DNA from: an uncultured Clostridia bacterium
GTDB lineage: Bacteria; Bacillota; Clostridia; Christensenellales; QALW01
NCBI GenBank assembly: GCA_934434555.1
Contig: CAKRZX010000005.1
Location: forward strand, 1-64,000
DNA length: 64,000 bases
Direction of reading: 5' to 3'
The notes below the pieces were generated by a model. The model worked only from the letters and a program-made list of their open reading frames with translations, was not told where the DNA came from and made no database searches. A program made the position numbers and the translations under genes. Below are positions 23,169 through 33,479 of this stretch, in pieces. Each line of letters opens with the position of its first letter. The first letter of the stretch is position 1.

Positions 23169-26100
23169 TTATATTTTAACCGTTTTATCTGCCGAAAAGA
23201 AGTGTATGTACGGCAAAACGGTCTTACCGGGGTAAAGTTTCGACAGCGCGTCGGCATACATATGCAATTGCCGCCTGTGGCGGGCGATATACTCTTCCAG
23301 GTCGCCGCGGATAATATCGGTTTTGTAATCGAGCAAAACGATATTGTCGCCCTCAAAGAAATAGCAGTCAACCGTACCCTGCATAAGCGCCTCGTCGCCC
23401 GTTTCTTCCAGGGGTATTATCTTGCAGAAAGGACGCTCACGGTATATTGCCGGGGCTTTTTTCATTCGCGCGGCAAAATCACTTGAAGCAAATGATTCCA
23501 AATGTTCAAAGGGCAGAGATGTAAATTCTCCGTTGCTTAACAGCCCGCATTTAAGCATATTTTCCGCCTGCTCGCGCACCGAAAGAGGAGAAGTAAAGGA
23601 AAAATGCTCCATAAAGAAGTGCACGATTGTGCCTTTCTGTGCGCCTTTGTACTCTTTGTCATCGAATTTCGGACTGCGGAGCATCATACGGGTGTGTTCC
23701 TGACTTTTGCTCGGATTCTGCTTTGCACGCATATTCGTTGCCGAAAGGTAAGGATACTGCCACGAAAGGGCTGTTTTGATTTTTGAAAGATATTCGTCTT
23801 TGTCAAAAAACTCTGTTTCGGTTTCATTTTTTAATGTTTTTGCGCTGTCGTCCTTTTTTGAAAACGCAAGCGTCCAAACGGGATTCTCGGGCGCAAAACT
23901 GCTTAACACACCGTCTTCAAACCATTCTTTCAACTGCTCACCGTCCGGCGAAAAAAAGATTATGGGCAAAATAAGCGAAACATAATCGCTGTATGATGAC
24001 GCCGTCAGTTTTGAGGGCAGTACGATAAGGTCTTGAAGCGAAGAACCGTTTTTTGATACGGGCGCGCGTCTGCCGGCAACGGAAACGATAAGCTTGTTTT
24101 TTGCGCGGGTCATTGCAACGTACAAAAGACGGAGTTTTTCAGCCGATTCCGACCGCGCGTTTTCAAGATTAATCGCTTTAAGACTTATGGGGTCATAGCC
24201 TGTTCGTAAGCCGAAAACGTCTTTTTCCTGCGCCCTGAACGCAAGCCCCAAAGATTTTGAATAACGGAAAGTATTCTTGTTCTCTTTACGAGAATGTGAC
24301 AGGTTATACAGAATAACAACGGGAAATTCAAGCCCTTTGCTTTTGTGCATTGTCATATAATGTACGGAATTGTCGTTTTCGTTTATTTTTGCGGCGGGTG
24401 AAGAATCGGTAAAGGAAATGGATTCGTAATACTTCAAAAATCCGCGCAAACCGCCTGAAAAGTTTTCAGAATAAGTGCGTGCGGCGGAAATAAGAATGTT
24501 TACGTTCTCTTCCTGAATGAAACTGTTCTCGGTTGCGGCAATGGAGTAGACAAAGCCTGTTTTATTGTAGACATACGTTATAAAATCGGGCAGGGACATT
24601 GATGCCTGCAAAAGTTCAAGGCGGTCCAGTTCACACAGAAACACATCGATTTTCGCCTTTATTTCCGCATCTTTGTCAAAGGAAACGAACGCGTCAAAGA
24701 AACTGCCGTCCCTTTTCTGCCCCCGGATAATTCCCAATTCCTCGCTTGTGAATTTGCCTATTGACGAAAGCAGAACAATTATCAGGTCGCTGTCGCTTCT
24801 GCGGACTTCCAAAAGACGCAAAAGCGAAATAATCGCGCCCAGCGCATCAAATGATTCTTTCGTCTTTTTCTCGCTTGCCCTGAACGGAATGCCGTATTTC
24901 TTGAAAACGCCTTCAAAGTTGGACGCAAAGTTGTTTTTTAATCCGAGAATCATTATGTCGCCGAAAGTAATCATTCGGCTTTTGCCTGAAACGGGGTCAA
25001 GAATCGAGCAGTTCATAAGCGAGAGGATACGCCTTGCAATTGCTTCTTCTTCGCTCAGTTCGTTTGTGTCTGTCAAAAGAATTTCCGCCTCGTTTTCTTC
25101 TGAGCCGTTATTAAGTAAAATGCGCATGTTCTGCGCACTTTCCGCATCGCCTGACGGATAAAGTTCCGCGTCGGAATCATATTCGATTTCCGTTACGGAC
25201 TCAAACATACAGTTCCTGAAAATCGAGTTTACCGCGTCAAGTATTTTGGCAGAAGAACGGAAGTTGTTCACAAGGTTTATTCTTTTGCCCAAAACACCGG
25301 TGGAATAATCGCGCATTTTATTAAGGAACAGTTCGGGTGAGGCATGCTGAAAGCCGTAAATGCTTTGTTTTACGTCGCCCACAAAGAACAGGTTGTCCCC
25401 GCGGGATATGTTTTCCAAAATACTGCTTTGCAGTTCGTTTGCGTCCTGATATTCGTCAACAAAGATGTAGTCGATACCGTCTTTAAGTTCGGTTCTTACT
25501 TCTTCGTTATTGTTGACAAGTTCAAGCGCGGTGCGCAAAAGACCGTTAAAAGTTACGCCGCCGTCGGCAAAACAGTAATCGTCAAAGCGCAGCGAATAAC
25601 TGCGTTCAAGGTAAAAAAGCGCCTTTACAGCCTTAACGGCGGAATTGTTTACATCTTTAATGTTTGAGCAGATTTCTTTTATGCTTTTGCGCGTCTGCAA
25701 CAATTTGCTTCGCACTTTTGCGTATTCAAGAGAAAGTTCGTCTTTGTTTTTATCCTGCCTGAAAGACGGTGCATTGTTTTCAAATACTTTGCTTATTTCT
25801 TCAAAGGAAGTTTTACAGGCAATGTATTCAAATTCATCGGTTAATTCATCAATGTTTTTCAGAATTTTTCCGCCGCAGTTTGAAAACTTATAGCGTTCTT
25901 TTAACTTATCCGCATATTCAATTGCAAGAAAACACTTTTCTTTTATAAGATTAAGTAAAGATTCTATCCACTTTTCGCCGTTTGAATATACTTCTTCATT
26001 GAGAAGTTCAAATTTTTGCGGGTCAGCCATACCTGCAAGGATTTCATTCAGGTCAAGCACGGCTTTCTTCAACCCGCCGTCGTCTTTGCCTGACGCAAAC

Positions 26101-26594
26101 TGGTCAAGAACATCGCCGTATTCGTCAAAAAGACCGTTTTCGTACTTCGTTGCCGCTTCTTCGAGAATTTCGTCAATTGCCTTTTCGGAAATCAGATTTT
26201 TTTGCGTATCGTCAATAATTCTGAAATCGGGGGAAAGGGGCGTGTGAAAATAGTATCTGCGCAATAAGTTCTGGCAGAATGCGTGAATTGTTGAAATATC
26301 CGCGCGGCCGAGAAGCTGCTTTTGGCGGTACAGATATTCGTTATCGGGATTTTCTTTAAGTTCACAGTCAAAACGGGTGAGAAGTTTTGCGCGCATTGAC
26401 GCCGCTGCGGCATTGGTGTACGTTACCACAAGAATCCTGTCGGCGCTTGTTTTTTTATTGTTTATAAGCGAAAAGATACGCTCAATCATAACCGCCGTTT
26501 TTCCGCTTCCCGCGGCGGCGGAAACAAGCAGATTGTTGCCGGTAAATTCTATTGCACTTTTTTGGCTCTCCGTCCACTTCGGTTGATTACTCAT
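23169..26594 (-). CDS. addA: ATP-dependent helicase/nuclease subunit A
   Basis: A 1141-residue UvrD-like helicase fused to a RecB-type nuclease, the A subunit of AddAB, which resects double-strand breaks for recombination. Walker A is LVSAAAGSGKTAVM near residue 25, Walker B FVDEYQDANELQ, and the late helicase motif TMHKSKGLEFPVV. The C-terminal nuclease has the catalytic block LLDYKTDII around residue 1090. ATG 26594 is nine bases after AGGTG and overlaps the addB stop by 8 bases; ATGs at 26603 and earlier would sit on the ribosome site. Length is normal (about 1150-1250). Confidence 0.95.
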   Translation of the reverse strand: MSNQPKWTESQKSAIEFTGNNLLVSAAAGSGKTAVMIERIFSLINNKKTSADRILVVTYTNAAAASMRAKLLTRFDCELKENPDNEYLYRQKQLLGRADISTIHAFCQNLLRRYYFHTPLSPDFRIIDDTQKNLISEKAIDEILEEAATKYENGLFDEYGDVLDQFASGKDDGGLKKAVLDLNEILAGMADPQKFELLNEEVYSNGEKWIESLLNLIKEKCFLAIEYADKLKERYKFSNCGGKILKNIDELTDEFEYIACKTSFEEISKVFENNAPSFRQDKNKDELSLEYAKVRSKLLQTRKSIKEICSNIKDVNNSAVKAVKALFYLERSYSLRFDDYCFADGGVTFNGLLRTALELVNNNEEVRTELKDGIDYIFVDEYQDANELQSSILENISRGDNLFFVGDVKQSIYGFQHASPELFLNKMRDYSTGVLGKRINLVNNFRSSAKILDAVNSIFRNCMFESVTEIEYDSDAELYPSGDAESAQNMRILLNNGSEENEAEILLTDTNELSEEEAIARRILSLMNCSILDPVSGKSRMITFGDIMILGLKNNFASNFEGVFKKYGIPFRASEKKTKESFDALGAIISLLRLLEVRRSDSDLIIVLLSSIGKFTSEELGIIRGQKRDGSFFDAFVSFDKDAEIKAKIDVFLCELDRLELLQASMSLPDFITYVYNKTGFVYSIAATENSFIQEENVNILISAARTYSENFSGGLRGFLKYYESISFTDSSPAAKINENDNSVHYMTMHKSKGLEFPVVILYNLSHSRKENKNTFRYSKSLGLAFRAQEKDVFGLRTGYDPISLKAINLENARSESAEKLRLLYVAMTRAKNKLIVSVAGRRAPVSKNGSSLQDLIVLPSKLTASSYSDYVSLILPIIFFSPDGEQLKEWFEDGVLSSFAPENPVWTLAFSKKDDSAKTLKNETETEFFDKDEYLSKIKTALSWQYPYLSATNMRAKQNPSKSQEHTRMMLRSPKFDDKEYKGAQKGTIVHFFMEHFSFTSPLSVREQAENMLKCGLLSNGEFTSLPFEHLESFASSDFAARMKKAPAIYRERPFCKIIPLEETGDEALMQGTVDCYFFEGDNIVLLDYKTDIIRGDLEEYIARHRRQLHMYADALSKLYPGKTVLPYIHFFSADKTVKI

Positions 26595-29500
26595 CTTCTT
26601 CATCACCTTTCTTTGCTCTTTTTCCGCATACGGGCGCAAAGGTGCAGTACCTGCAACCGCCTTTTTCGGAATCGGCTTTTATGTTGCCCGAAAACATATC
26701 GTTTGCAAGTACGCAAACCGTTTCATTGACGCTGTTAAGATATTCAATAAAACTTTCTTCACTTCTGCCCGAATTTTTCCCCAGTTCGGATTCGGATTCA
26801 AAATCTGTTGAATAAATTCCCGAAAGTTTTACGTTTCCGTCGCTTAAAAGCATATAGAACGCTTCGGCGGGACGGGCTTTTTCGGCATTCAGCAGCGCAT
26901 TCATATACACAGCCAGCTGCAAATGTTTTTCTCTGTCTTTGTTAAAATCCACCTTGCCGGTTTTATAGTCGACTATACGGATATACGTGTCGCCGTCTTT
27001 TTCCGCTTTGTCGGCACGGTCAATTTTGCCCGTAAGATAAAGCGAGCCGTAGTCGGTTTCCACCTCTATCGGCGGAATGTTTCCGCGCCCGAACTGAATT
27101 TCGGTGCCGATAGGCTCAAAGGAAGCAAGTTGATTTTTTACTTTCCACGTACATTCGGCGGCAATGTTTTTAAGAAGCTTGTTAAACGCTCTTTGTCTGC
27201 TCGTTGCGGTCATTGCTCCGAAATGCACTTTTTCGGTTTCCTCGTCAAAGATTTTCTCGGTAACGCCGGCACACTCCTCACGGTCCATATCTTTGTTTTT
27301 TGCCGTTTCTTTTACAAAGCGTTCAAGGGTGGAGTGAAAAACATTACCCATATCAAGCTGATTAAAAGAATAATCTCTTATTTCCTCGGGTTTAAGCCCG
27401 CATTCAATAAAGTGAGCAAGGGGACACTGTGCAAAACTTTCAAGCCGCGAAACGCTTAACGTGCTTGAATACAGTAATTTTGCAATTTCCGGCGGAATAC
27501 TTTCGCTCTTTTCCTTTATAAAGCGAACGGTGTCAAAATCATCGGCGGAATCTTCAAATATCGCTTTTGAGCGCTCCGACACGATTTTATCCTTTGCCGC
27601 GGCAAGAATAAGTTCGTCTTTTGTGTACGGATTTTCAAGAATTTCGCCGTTTGTAAGGGGCCTGTGTGACACGGGTTTGTTTTTCGGGAAAAGATTTTCA
27701 AAACGGGAGAACACGTATGACGGCGCAAGGGGAGAGCCGGAAGACGAAAATATGGGGCAGGATACCGTCAGGCGCGTTTTGGGCGAACAGAACGCGGAAT
27801 ACATATTGTATCGCATCCTTGCATCCTCAGTGCCCGCACTGTGTGCAAGTTCAAGCCCTTTTTCAGCCAAAATTTCTCCCTCTTTTACGGTAACAAGCCG
27901 TTCGTCGTTAAATATCGCGGGAATTATTCCGTCGTTTGCACCTATAACGTATGTATCGGTTACGCCCTGTTCTCTTGCGGCTTCAAGGGAACCGAACGTA
28001 ACTGAATCAAGCACACTCGGAATCGTTGAAATAAGCGTGGAGGTAAAGCCCTCGCGCAGAGTTTCGGCAAATTCGCTTACGGTAAGGCAATCGTCCTCAA
28101 AGATATCGGCAACGTCCTCTAAAAGTTTTATTGCCGTGTTCCAAAGCTGACTGCTTACATCGCTTAAACTGTATTCGCCCATATTTTCGTATTTGTCAAC
28201 AAGACTGTCGATTCTGCCGTATATACCTTGTTCCGTCAGAAAATCATAGCATATTCCCGACATCTCGCGGGCGGTTTTTGCGCTGTTAAGGCGTACTTTG
28301 AATTCCTTTATCGGTTCAACAAGTCTTTCTCTCAGAACGGCAAAGTCCGCCTGCTTTTCTTCACTTCCGCGCTTAAAGGCAAGTCCGCGCTCTATTTCAC
28401 TCCCTCTTATTCCCGCTTCACGGATAAAGGAAATGAATCGGTCGCACTCGTCGCGGGTAAAGTCGGTTAAGGACGAAAGCAGCAAATCGCACACCGCTTC
28501 GGGCGGAAATCCCGAAGTAATACAGGAAAACAGTGAAAACAGATAAAGCGCAACGGGGTGGGAGGCAATATCGCGTTTTTTGTCGGTATACACGGGAATT
28601 TCAAGCCGCGAGAACACGTTGTTTACTATGGGTGAATATTTCTCCGTATCGCCGCAAAGCACCGCAAAATCCCTGTAACGCACGCCCTCACGGACTTTTT
28701 TTGCTATATCGCGGGCAACAAAATACACCTCGTCCTCGGGAGATTGAAAATAATCAAGCGATACGTTTTCGGCTTTGCCGTTGTATTCTTCGGGCGAAAC
28801 GGAATAAAAATTATTTTCGATAAAGCGTATTTCTCCGGATTTTCCGTTATCCGCACCGTCGGCGTATTCAATTTTATAATCAATGTTTTCGTCCTTTGCA
28901 AGGGCGATAATTTTTTTCAGAGTGGTTTCGTGAATCTCATATGCTTCCCGGTCATTTCTGTCGCGGGCAGAGGAAAGAGCGATAACAACGTCGCATTCTT
29001 TTATAAGTCCGCCGACAAACGAATACAGGCGGGATGTGAAAACGTCAAATCCGTCGATATATACAACGGCGTTTTTTATCGGCTCGTATTCGGGCAAAAG
29101 CGCGCGCGCACAGGCAAGACGGTCGGAATTATCCGTATAACCCTTTTCAAGAAGCGCAGAATATTTATCGAAAATAAGCGCCGTGTCGTGCAGTTTATAT
29201 TTGAGCATACCGTCGGGAAGTTTTTCAGTAACGGAGATAAGGTCGGCACAAGAATACCCGCAGTTTTCCAAGGTGGAAATCATATTCAGGCACCGTTTTG
29301 TAAAGCCTTTGCGCTTTGAGGCGTTTTTGAAAACAAGAAAACCGTCGCTTACTTCGCTTATACAGCGGCGCAGTGCCATTAAACGGGTGCAGTCGTCCAA
29401 AAACGTTTTTCTGCCTTTGCCGCAGTAGGATATAACGTTTTGCGCAAAACGGTTAAAAGAGTAAACCTGTGCGTCAATAAATCCGTTTATGTTATTCTGG

Positions 29501-29646
29501 CGGCAAAGACGCTGTTCAAAATTGTAGGTAACGCGGTCGGGAACGATAAGCACCGACGGAAGAGAATTCTCAATTCTTTTGCCTATTTCGTCAATTATCG
29601 TATGGGTTTTGCCGGAAGATATCCGTCCCTGAATTATTCTGAGCAT
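26587..29646 (-). CDS. addB: ATP-dependent nuclease subunit B
   Basis: A 1019-residue partner of AddA. It starts with a Walker A-like GRISSGKTHTIIDEI, has degenerate helicase domains, and ends in a RecB-like nuclease with RIVDYKTGKVDFNKD. An iron-sulfur cluster is predicted from one Cys in FAQCPLAHFIECG and three in GGCRYCTFAPVCG near the C-terminus. ATG 29646 is behind GGAGAAA. Co-transcribed with addA, 8-base overlap. Promoter at 29670-29698. Confidence 0.93.
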   Translation of the reverse strand: MLRIIQGRISSGKTHTIIDEIGKRIENSLPSVLIVPDRVTYNFEQRLCRQNNINGFIDAQVYSFNRFAQNVISYCGKGRKTFLDDCTRLMALRRCISEVSDGFLVFKNASKRKGFTKRCLNMISTLENCGYSCADLISVTEKLPDGMLKYKLHDTALIFDKYSALLEKGYTDNSDRLACARALLPEYEPIKNAVVYIDGFDVFTSRLYSFVGGLIKECDVVIALSSARDRNDREAYEIHETTLKKIIALAKDENIDYKIEYADGADNGKSGEIRFIENNFYSVSPEEYNGKAENVSLDYFQSPEDEVYFVARDIAKKVREGVRYRDFAVLCGDTEKYSPIVNNVFSRLEIPVYTDKKRDIASHPVALYLFSLFSCITSGFPPEAVCDLLLSSLTDFTRDECDRFISFIREAGIRGSEIERGLAFKRGSEEKQADFAVLRERLVEPIKEFKVRLNSAKTAREMSGICYDFLTEQGIYGRIDSLVDKYENMGEYSLSDVSSQLWNTAIKLLEDVADIFEDDCLTVSEFAETLREGFTSTLISTIPSVLDSVTFGSLEAAREQGVTDTYVIGANDGIIPAIFNDERLVTVKEGEILAEKGLELAHSAGTEDARMRYNMYSAFCSPKTRLTVSCPIFSSSGSPLAPSYVFSRFENLFPKNKPVSHRPLTNGEILENPYTKDELILAAAKDKIVSERSKAIFEDSADDFDTVRFIKEKSESIPPEIAKLLYSSTLSVSRLESFAQCPLAHFIECGLKPEEIRDYSFNQLDMGNVFHSTLERFVKETAKNKDMDREECAGVTEKIFDEETEKVHFGAMTATSRQRAFNKLLKNIAAECTWKVKNQLASFEPIGTEIQFGRGNIPPIEVETDYGSLYLTGKIDRADKAEKDGDTYIRIVDYKTGKVDFNKDREKHLQLAVYMNALLNAEKARPAEAFYMLLSDGNVKLSGIYSTDFESESELGKNSGRSEESFIEYLNSVNETVCVLANDMFSGNIKADSEKGGCRYCTFAPVCGKRAKKGDEEDE

Positions 29647-29669
29647 TTATTTTTTTCTCCAAATAAAAA

Positions 29670-29698
29670 TATATATACAGTATAACATAATACGTCAA
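29670..29698 (-). promoter_or_regulatory. Promoter of addBA
   Basis: Minus strand: TTGACG, 17-nt spacer, TATATA. It is divergent from the prfC promoter 27 bases away. Confidence 0.65.
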
Positions 29699-29724
29699 AA
29701 TTCTCAACTACATAACCGAAACAT

Positions 29725-29753
29725 TTGACACAAAACGCATTTTGATATAAAAT
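29725..29753 (+). promoter_or_regulatory. Promoter of prfC
   Basis: TTGACA, 17-nt spacer, TAAAAT (an alternative -10 TATAAA gives a 15-nt spacer). Confidence 0.65.
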
Positions 29754-29791
29754 ACCTTTTCGGATAAACAAATTTGAAGTGAGGAAAAACA

Positions 29792-31372
29792 GTGAGCATA
29801 CACGATGAAGTTGTGCGCAGACGCACATTTGCCATAATATCGCACCCTGACGCGGGTAAAACAACTCTGACCGAAAAACTGCTTCTTTACGGAGGAGCAA
29901 TCCACGCGGCGGGTTCGGTAAAGGCAAGAAAGGCTGAAAAACATGCCGTAAGCGACTGGATGGAAATAGAAAAACAGCGCGGAATATCGGTTACGAGTTC
30001 GGTAATGCTTTTCGACTACAACGGTTACAGGATAAATATTCTTGATACCCCCGGACATCAGGACTTCTCCGAGGACACGTACCGCACGCTTGTTGCGGCT
30101 GACAGCGCCGTTATGCTTATTGATGCGGCAAAGGGTGTTGAGCAGCAGACAATAAAACTTTTTCAGGTGTGCCGCAAGCGCAATATACCCATATTCACGT
30201 TTGTAAACAAACTTGACCGCGCGGGCAAAAATCCTTTTGATCTTATGGACGAGATTGAAACGGTGCTGGGCATACGCGCCTGTCCCATGAACTGGCCCAT
30301 CGGCACCGACGGTGATTTTAAGGGCGTCTATCACAGAGAAACCGGCAGGGTGGAACTGTTCTCCGGCGGAAATCACGGGCAGAGCAAAGTTGAATCCGTA
30401 ACGGGTGACGCGCTTGACCCGCAGTTTGCTTCTCTTTTGGGCGAATATCACCACAATAAACTTATTGAAGATATCGAACTTCTTGACGCCGCGGGCGACG
30501 AGTTTGACATTGACAAGGTGTTAAGCGGCAAACTTACACCGATGTTTTTCGGAAGTGCGATGAACAACTTCGGCGTTCAGCCGTTCCTGGAAAAATTCCT
30601 GGAAATCACCGCGCCGCCCACGCCGCGTGAATCCGATTCGGGCATTATCGACCCCGAAAGCAGCGATTTTTCGGGCTTTATATTCAAAATTCAGGCAAAT
30701 ATGAATCCCGCCCACAGGGACAGAATAGCGTTTATGCGCATTTGTTCCGGCAAGTTTGAAAAGGGTATGACCGTTAAACTTGCGCGTACGGGAAAAGATT
30801 TGAAACTTGCTCAGCCGCAGCAGTTTATGGCTCAGGAGCGTGAAAGCGTTGAAGAGGCGTATGCGGGGGATATAATCGGGCTTTTTGACCCGGGCGTGTT
30901 CGCTTTGGGCGATACGGTCTATACGGGCAGGAAAATTGCGTTTGCGGGCATTCCGGTGTTCGCTCCGGAACACTTTGCGCGAATCAAGCCTGTTGATACT
31001 ATGAAGAGAAAGCAGTTCTTAAAGGGCATTACCCAGCTTGCGCAAGAGGGCGCAATACAGATATTTAAGGACAGAAGTTATTCCGCTGAGGAAATTATCG
31101 TGGGCGTTGTGGGCGTACTGCAATTTGAAGTGCTTGAACACAGGCTCAGAACGGAATACAACGTTGAAATTTCTTCACAGCAGCTGCCGTTCCGCTTTAT
31201 CCGCTGGCTGCCCGAGGGCACCGAAACGGACAAAATCAAACTTTCAAGTTCCACAAAGGTCGCGTCTGACTTGAAAGAACGCCCGGTTGTGCTGTTTGAA
31301 AACGACTGGTCAATCCGTTGGGCGGAGGAAAACAACAAAGGGCTTATACTTTCGGATATAAGTGAAAGATAG
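29792..31372 (+). CDS. prfC: Peptide chain release factor 3
   Basis: A 526-residue GTPase that recycles RF1/RF2 after termination. G-domain motifs are SHPDAGKTTLTEKLL, the switch II DTPGHQDFSEDTYR and FVNKLDRAGKNP (NKxD). The RF3-specific continuation is seen in VTGDALDPQF, PMFFGSAMNNFGVQPFL, and VVGVLQFEVLEHRL near the C-terminus. GTG 29792 lies after GAGG. Single gene between addBA (divergent) and pgk. RF3 versus TypA/EF-G is settled by length and the RF3-type C-terminal region. Confidence 0.95.
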   Translation: MSIHDEVVRRRTFAIISHPDAGKTTLTEKLLLYGGAIHAAGSVKARKAEKHAVSDWMEIEKQRGISVTSSVMLFDYNGYRINILDTPGHQDFSEDTYRTLVAADSAVMLIDAAKGVEQQTIKLFQVCRKRNIPIFTFVNKLDRAGKNPFDLMDEIETVLGIRACPMNWPIGTDGDFKGVYHRETGRVELFSGGNHGQSKVESVTGDALDPQFASLLGEYHHNKLIEDIELLDAAGDEFDIDKVLSGKLTPMFFGSAMNNFGVQPFLEKFLEITAPPTPRESDSGIIDPESSDFSGFIFKIQANMNPAHRDRIAFMRICSGKFEKGMTVKLARTGKDLKLAQPQQFMAQERESVEEAYAGDIIGLFDPGVFALGDTVYTGRKIAFAGIPVFAPEHFARIKPVDTMKRKQFLKGITQLAQEGAIQIFKDRSYSAEEIIVGVVGVLQFEVLEHRLRTEYNVEISSQQLPFRFIRWLPEGTETDKIKLSSSTKVASDLKERPVVLFENDWSIRWAEENNKGLILSDISER

Positions 31373-31375
31373 CGT

Positions 31376-31404
31376 TTGACATAATGTTTTAAATAATATA
31401 CAAT
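31376..31404 (+). promoter_or_regulatory. Promoter of the glycolytic operon
   Basis: TTGACA, 17-nt spacer, TACAAT, beginning four bases after the prfC stop. It probably drives pgk-tpiA and, by read-through of a weak hairpin, gpmI. Confidence 0.85.
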
Positions 31405-31459
31405 TATAGTGTATGCAAAGTGCATTAGAATAATGATTTTTTTATGGAGGTTATACACA

Positions 31460-32644
31460 ATGAACAAGAAAACCGTTAAAGACATTGATGTTAAGGGCAA
31501 AAAGGTCCTCGTAAGAGTTGACTTCAACGTTCCCCTTGACGAAAACAAGAACATTACCGACGAAACAAGAATCAACGCCGCACTTCCCACAATCAAGTAT
31601 CTGCTTGATAACGGAGCCGCTGTTATTCTTTGCTCACACCTTGGCAGACCCAAGGGAGAATTCAATATGAAGTATTCGCTTGCCCCCGTTGCGGCAAGGC
31701 TTAAAGAACTTTTCCCCGGCAAAGTTACCTTTGCCACCGACGTTATCGGCGACAGCGCAAAAGCGGCAGTTGCGGCAGTAAAGCCAGGCGAGATCGTTTT
31801 GCTTGAAAACCTCCGTTTCCACGCAGAAGAAGAGAAGAACGACCCTGAGTTTGCAAAAAAACTTGCTTCGTATGCGGACATTTACGTAAACGACGCTTTC
31901 GGTACCGCTCACCGCGCTCACGCTTCAACAGCGGGTGTGGCTGATTATCTTCCCGCAGTTGCAGGCTTCCTTATCGGCAAGGAACTTGACATTATGGGCA
32001 AAGCCCTTGAAAATCCCGAAAGACCTTTCGTTGCTATCCTTGGCGGCAAAAAGGTTTCGGATAAAATCGGCGTAATAAACAATCTGCTTGATAAGGTTGA
32101 TACTCTTATTATCGGCGGTGCTATGGCTTATACATTCTTTAAAGCAATGGGTCTTGAAACCGGCAAGAGCCTTGTTGAAGAGGACAAGATTGACCTTGCG
32201 AAGAGCCTGATTGAAAAGGCAGAGAAGAAAGGCGTTAAAATGCTTCTTCCCGTTGACACAATCGTTGCCGACAAGTTCGGCGAAGACGCCAACACCGAAA
32301 ACGTTGACCGCGACAAGATCCCCGCAGATATGGAAGGCCTTGACATCGGTCTTAAAACAAGAGAACTTTTTGCTTCCGAAATCAAAAACGCAAAGACCGT
32401 TATCTGGAACGGACCGATGGGCGTATTTGAAATAGAGAAATTTGCCGGCGGCACAAAGGCTGTTGCTGCGGCTATGGCAGAGTGCAAGGGCATTACCATT
32501 ATCGGCGGCGGCGATTCTGCGGCGGCTGTTGAACAACTCGGATATGCCGACAAGATGACTCACATCTCCACCGGCGGCGGCGCAAGCCTTGAATTCCTTG
32601 AAGGTCTTGAACTTCCCGGTGTTGCGGCACTTAACGATAAGTAA
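31460..32644 (+). CDS. pgk: Phosphoglycerate kinase
   Basis: A 394-residue glycolytic kinase making ATP from 1,3-bisphosphoglycerate. Conserved parts are KVLVRVDFNVPLDE, CSHLGRPKGE, AFGTAHRAHAST, VAILGGKKVSDKI, and the C-domain WNGPMGVFE with GGGDSAAAVEQLG at the nucleotide site. ATG 31460 is behind TGGAGG; the frame reads 17 codons further up but into the promoter. Followed 13 bases later by tpiA. Confidence 0.98.
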   Translation: MNKKTVKDIDVKGKKVLVRVDFNVPLDENKNITDETRINAALPTIKYLLDNGAAVILCSHLGRPKGEFNMKYSLAPVAARLKELFPGKVTFATDVIGDSAKAAVAAVKPGEIVLLENLRFHAEEEKNDPEFAKKLASYADIYVNDAFGTAHRAHASTAGVADYLPAVAGFLIGKELDIMGKALENPERPFVAILGGKKVSDKIGVINNLLDKVDTLIIGGAMAYTFFKAMGLETGKSLVEEDKIDLAKSLIEKAEKKGVKMLLPVDTIVADKFGEDANTENVDRDKIPADMEGLDIGLKTRELFASEIKNAKTVIWNGPMGVFEIEKFAGGTKAVAAAMAECKGITIIGGGDSAAAVEQLGYADKMTHISTGGGASLEFLEGLELPGVAALNDK

Positions 32645-32657
32645 GGAGAAAATAAAA

Positions 32658-33419
32658 ATGCGTAAACCTATTATTGCGGGCAACTGGAAGATGAATAACA
32701 CACCTGCACAGGCTGTTGAACTTATCGAGGCTATCAAGCCCCTTGTAAAAGACGCAAAGTGCGATGTGGTTGTTTGCCCTACGTTCGTTTGCCTTGACGC
32801 TGCGTCAAAGGCGCTTAAAGGCTCAAATGTTTGCCTGGGTGCACAGAACGTTCACTTTGAAGAAAAGGGTGCGTTCACGGGCGAAATTTCAACCGGTATG
32901 CTTAAAGAACTCAACGTTGAATACGTTGTTCTCGGTCACTCCGAGCGCAGACAGTACTTCGGCGAAACCGATGAAGTTGTTGCAAAGCGGGCACTTGCTG
33001 CTAAAAATGCGGGTATCACACCCATTATCTGCGTAGGCGAAACTCTTGAACAGAGAGAAAAGAACATCACTTTTGAAACCGTGGGCAAGCAGGTTAAAAT
33101 CGACCTGGCTCTTCTTAATAAAGAGCAGGCTGCGGAAAGTGTTATCGCTTACGAACCCGTTTGGGCTATCGGCACCGGTCTTACCGCTACAAGCCAGCAG
33201 GCAGAAGAAGTTATCGCTTTTATCCGTAACGTTGTTAAGGATATGTTTGATAACGACACAGCGGAAAAAATCCGTATTCAGTACGGCGGTTCAATGAACG
33301 CCAAAAATGCGGCGGAACTTATGGCTATGCCCAACATTGACGGCGGTCTTATCGGCGGTGCAAGCCTTAAAGCCCCCGATTTCGCGGTTATAGTTGAAGC
33401 CGCATCGAAAGAAGCGTAA
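32658..33419 (+). CDS. tpiA: Triose-phosphate isomerase
   Basis: A 253-residue TIM barrel interconverting DHAP and GAP. Catalytic residues are visible: Lys in GNWKMNN, His in VLGHSERRQYF, and Glu in AYEPVWAIGTG; the phosphate loop is IQYGGSMNAKNA. ATG 32658 follows AAGGAG. Second gene of the glycolytic operon. Confidence 0.98.
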   Translation: MRKPIIAGNWKMNNTPAQAVELIEAIKPLVKDAKCDVVVCPTFVCLDAASKALKGSNVCLGAQNVHFEEKGAFTGEISTGMLKELNVEYVVLGHSERRQYFGETDEVVAKRALAAKNAGITPIICVGETLEQREKNITFETVGKQVKIDLALLNKEQAAESVIAYEPVWAIGTGLTATSQQAEEVIAFIRNVVKDMFDNDTAEKIRIQYGGSMNAKNAAELMAMPNIDGGLIGGASLKAPDFAVIVEAASKEA

Positions 33420-33427
33420 GTAGTTGT

Positions 33428-33451
33428 TTCGGGAGAAATTTTTCTCCCGAA
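33428..33451 (+). terminator. Weak terminator or processing hairpin between tpiA and gpmI
   Basis: Strong 11-bp stem TTCGGGAGAAA/TTTCTCCCGAA, but only a weak T tail (ctgttttatt). It may attenuate rather than end transcription into gpmI. Confidence 0.55.
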
Positions 33452-33479
33452 CTGTTTTATTCAAGAAAAGGTGAATTTT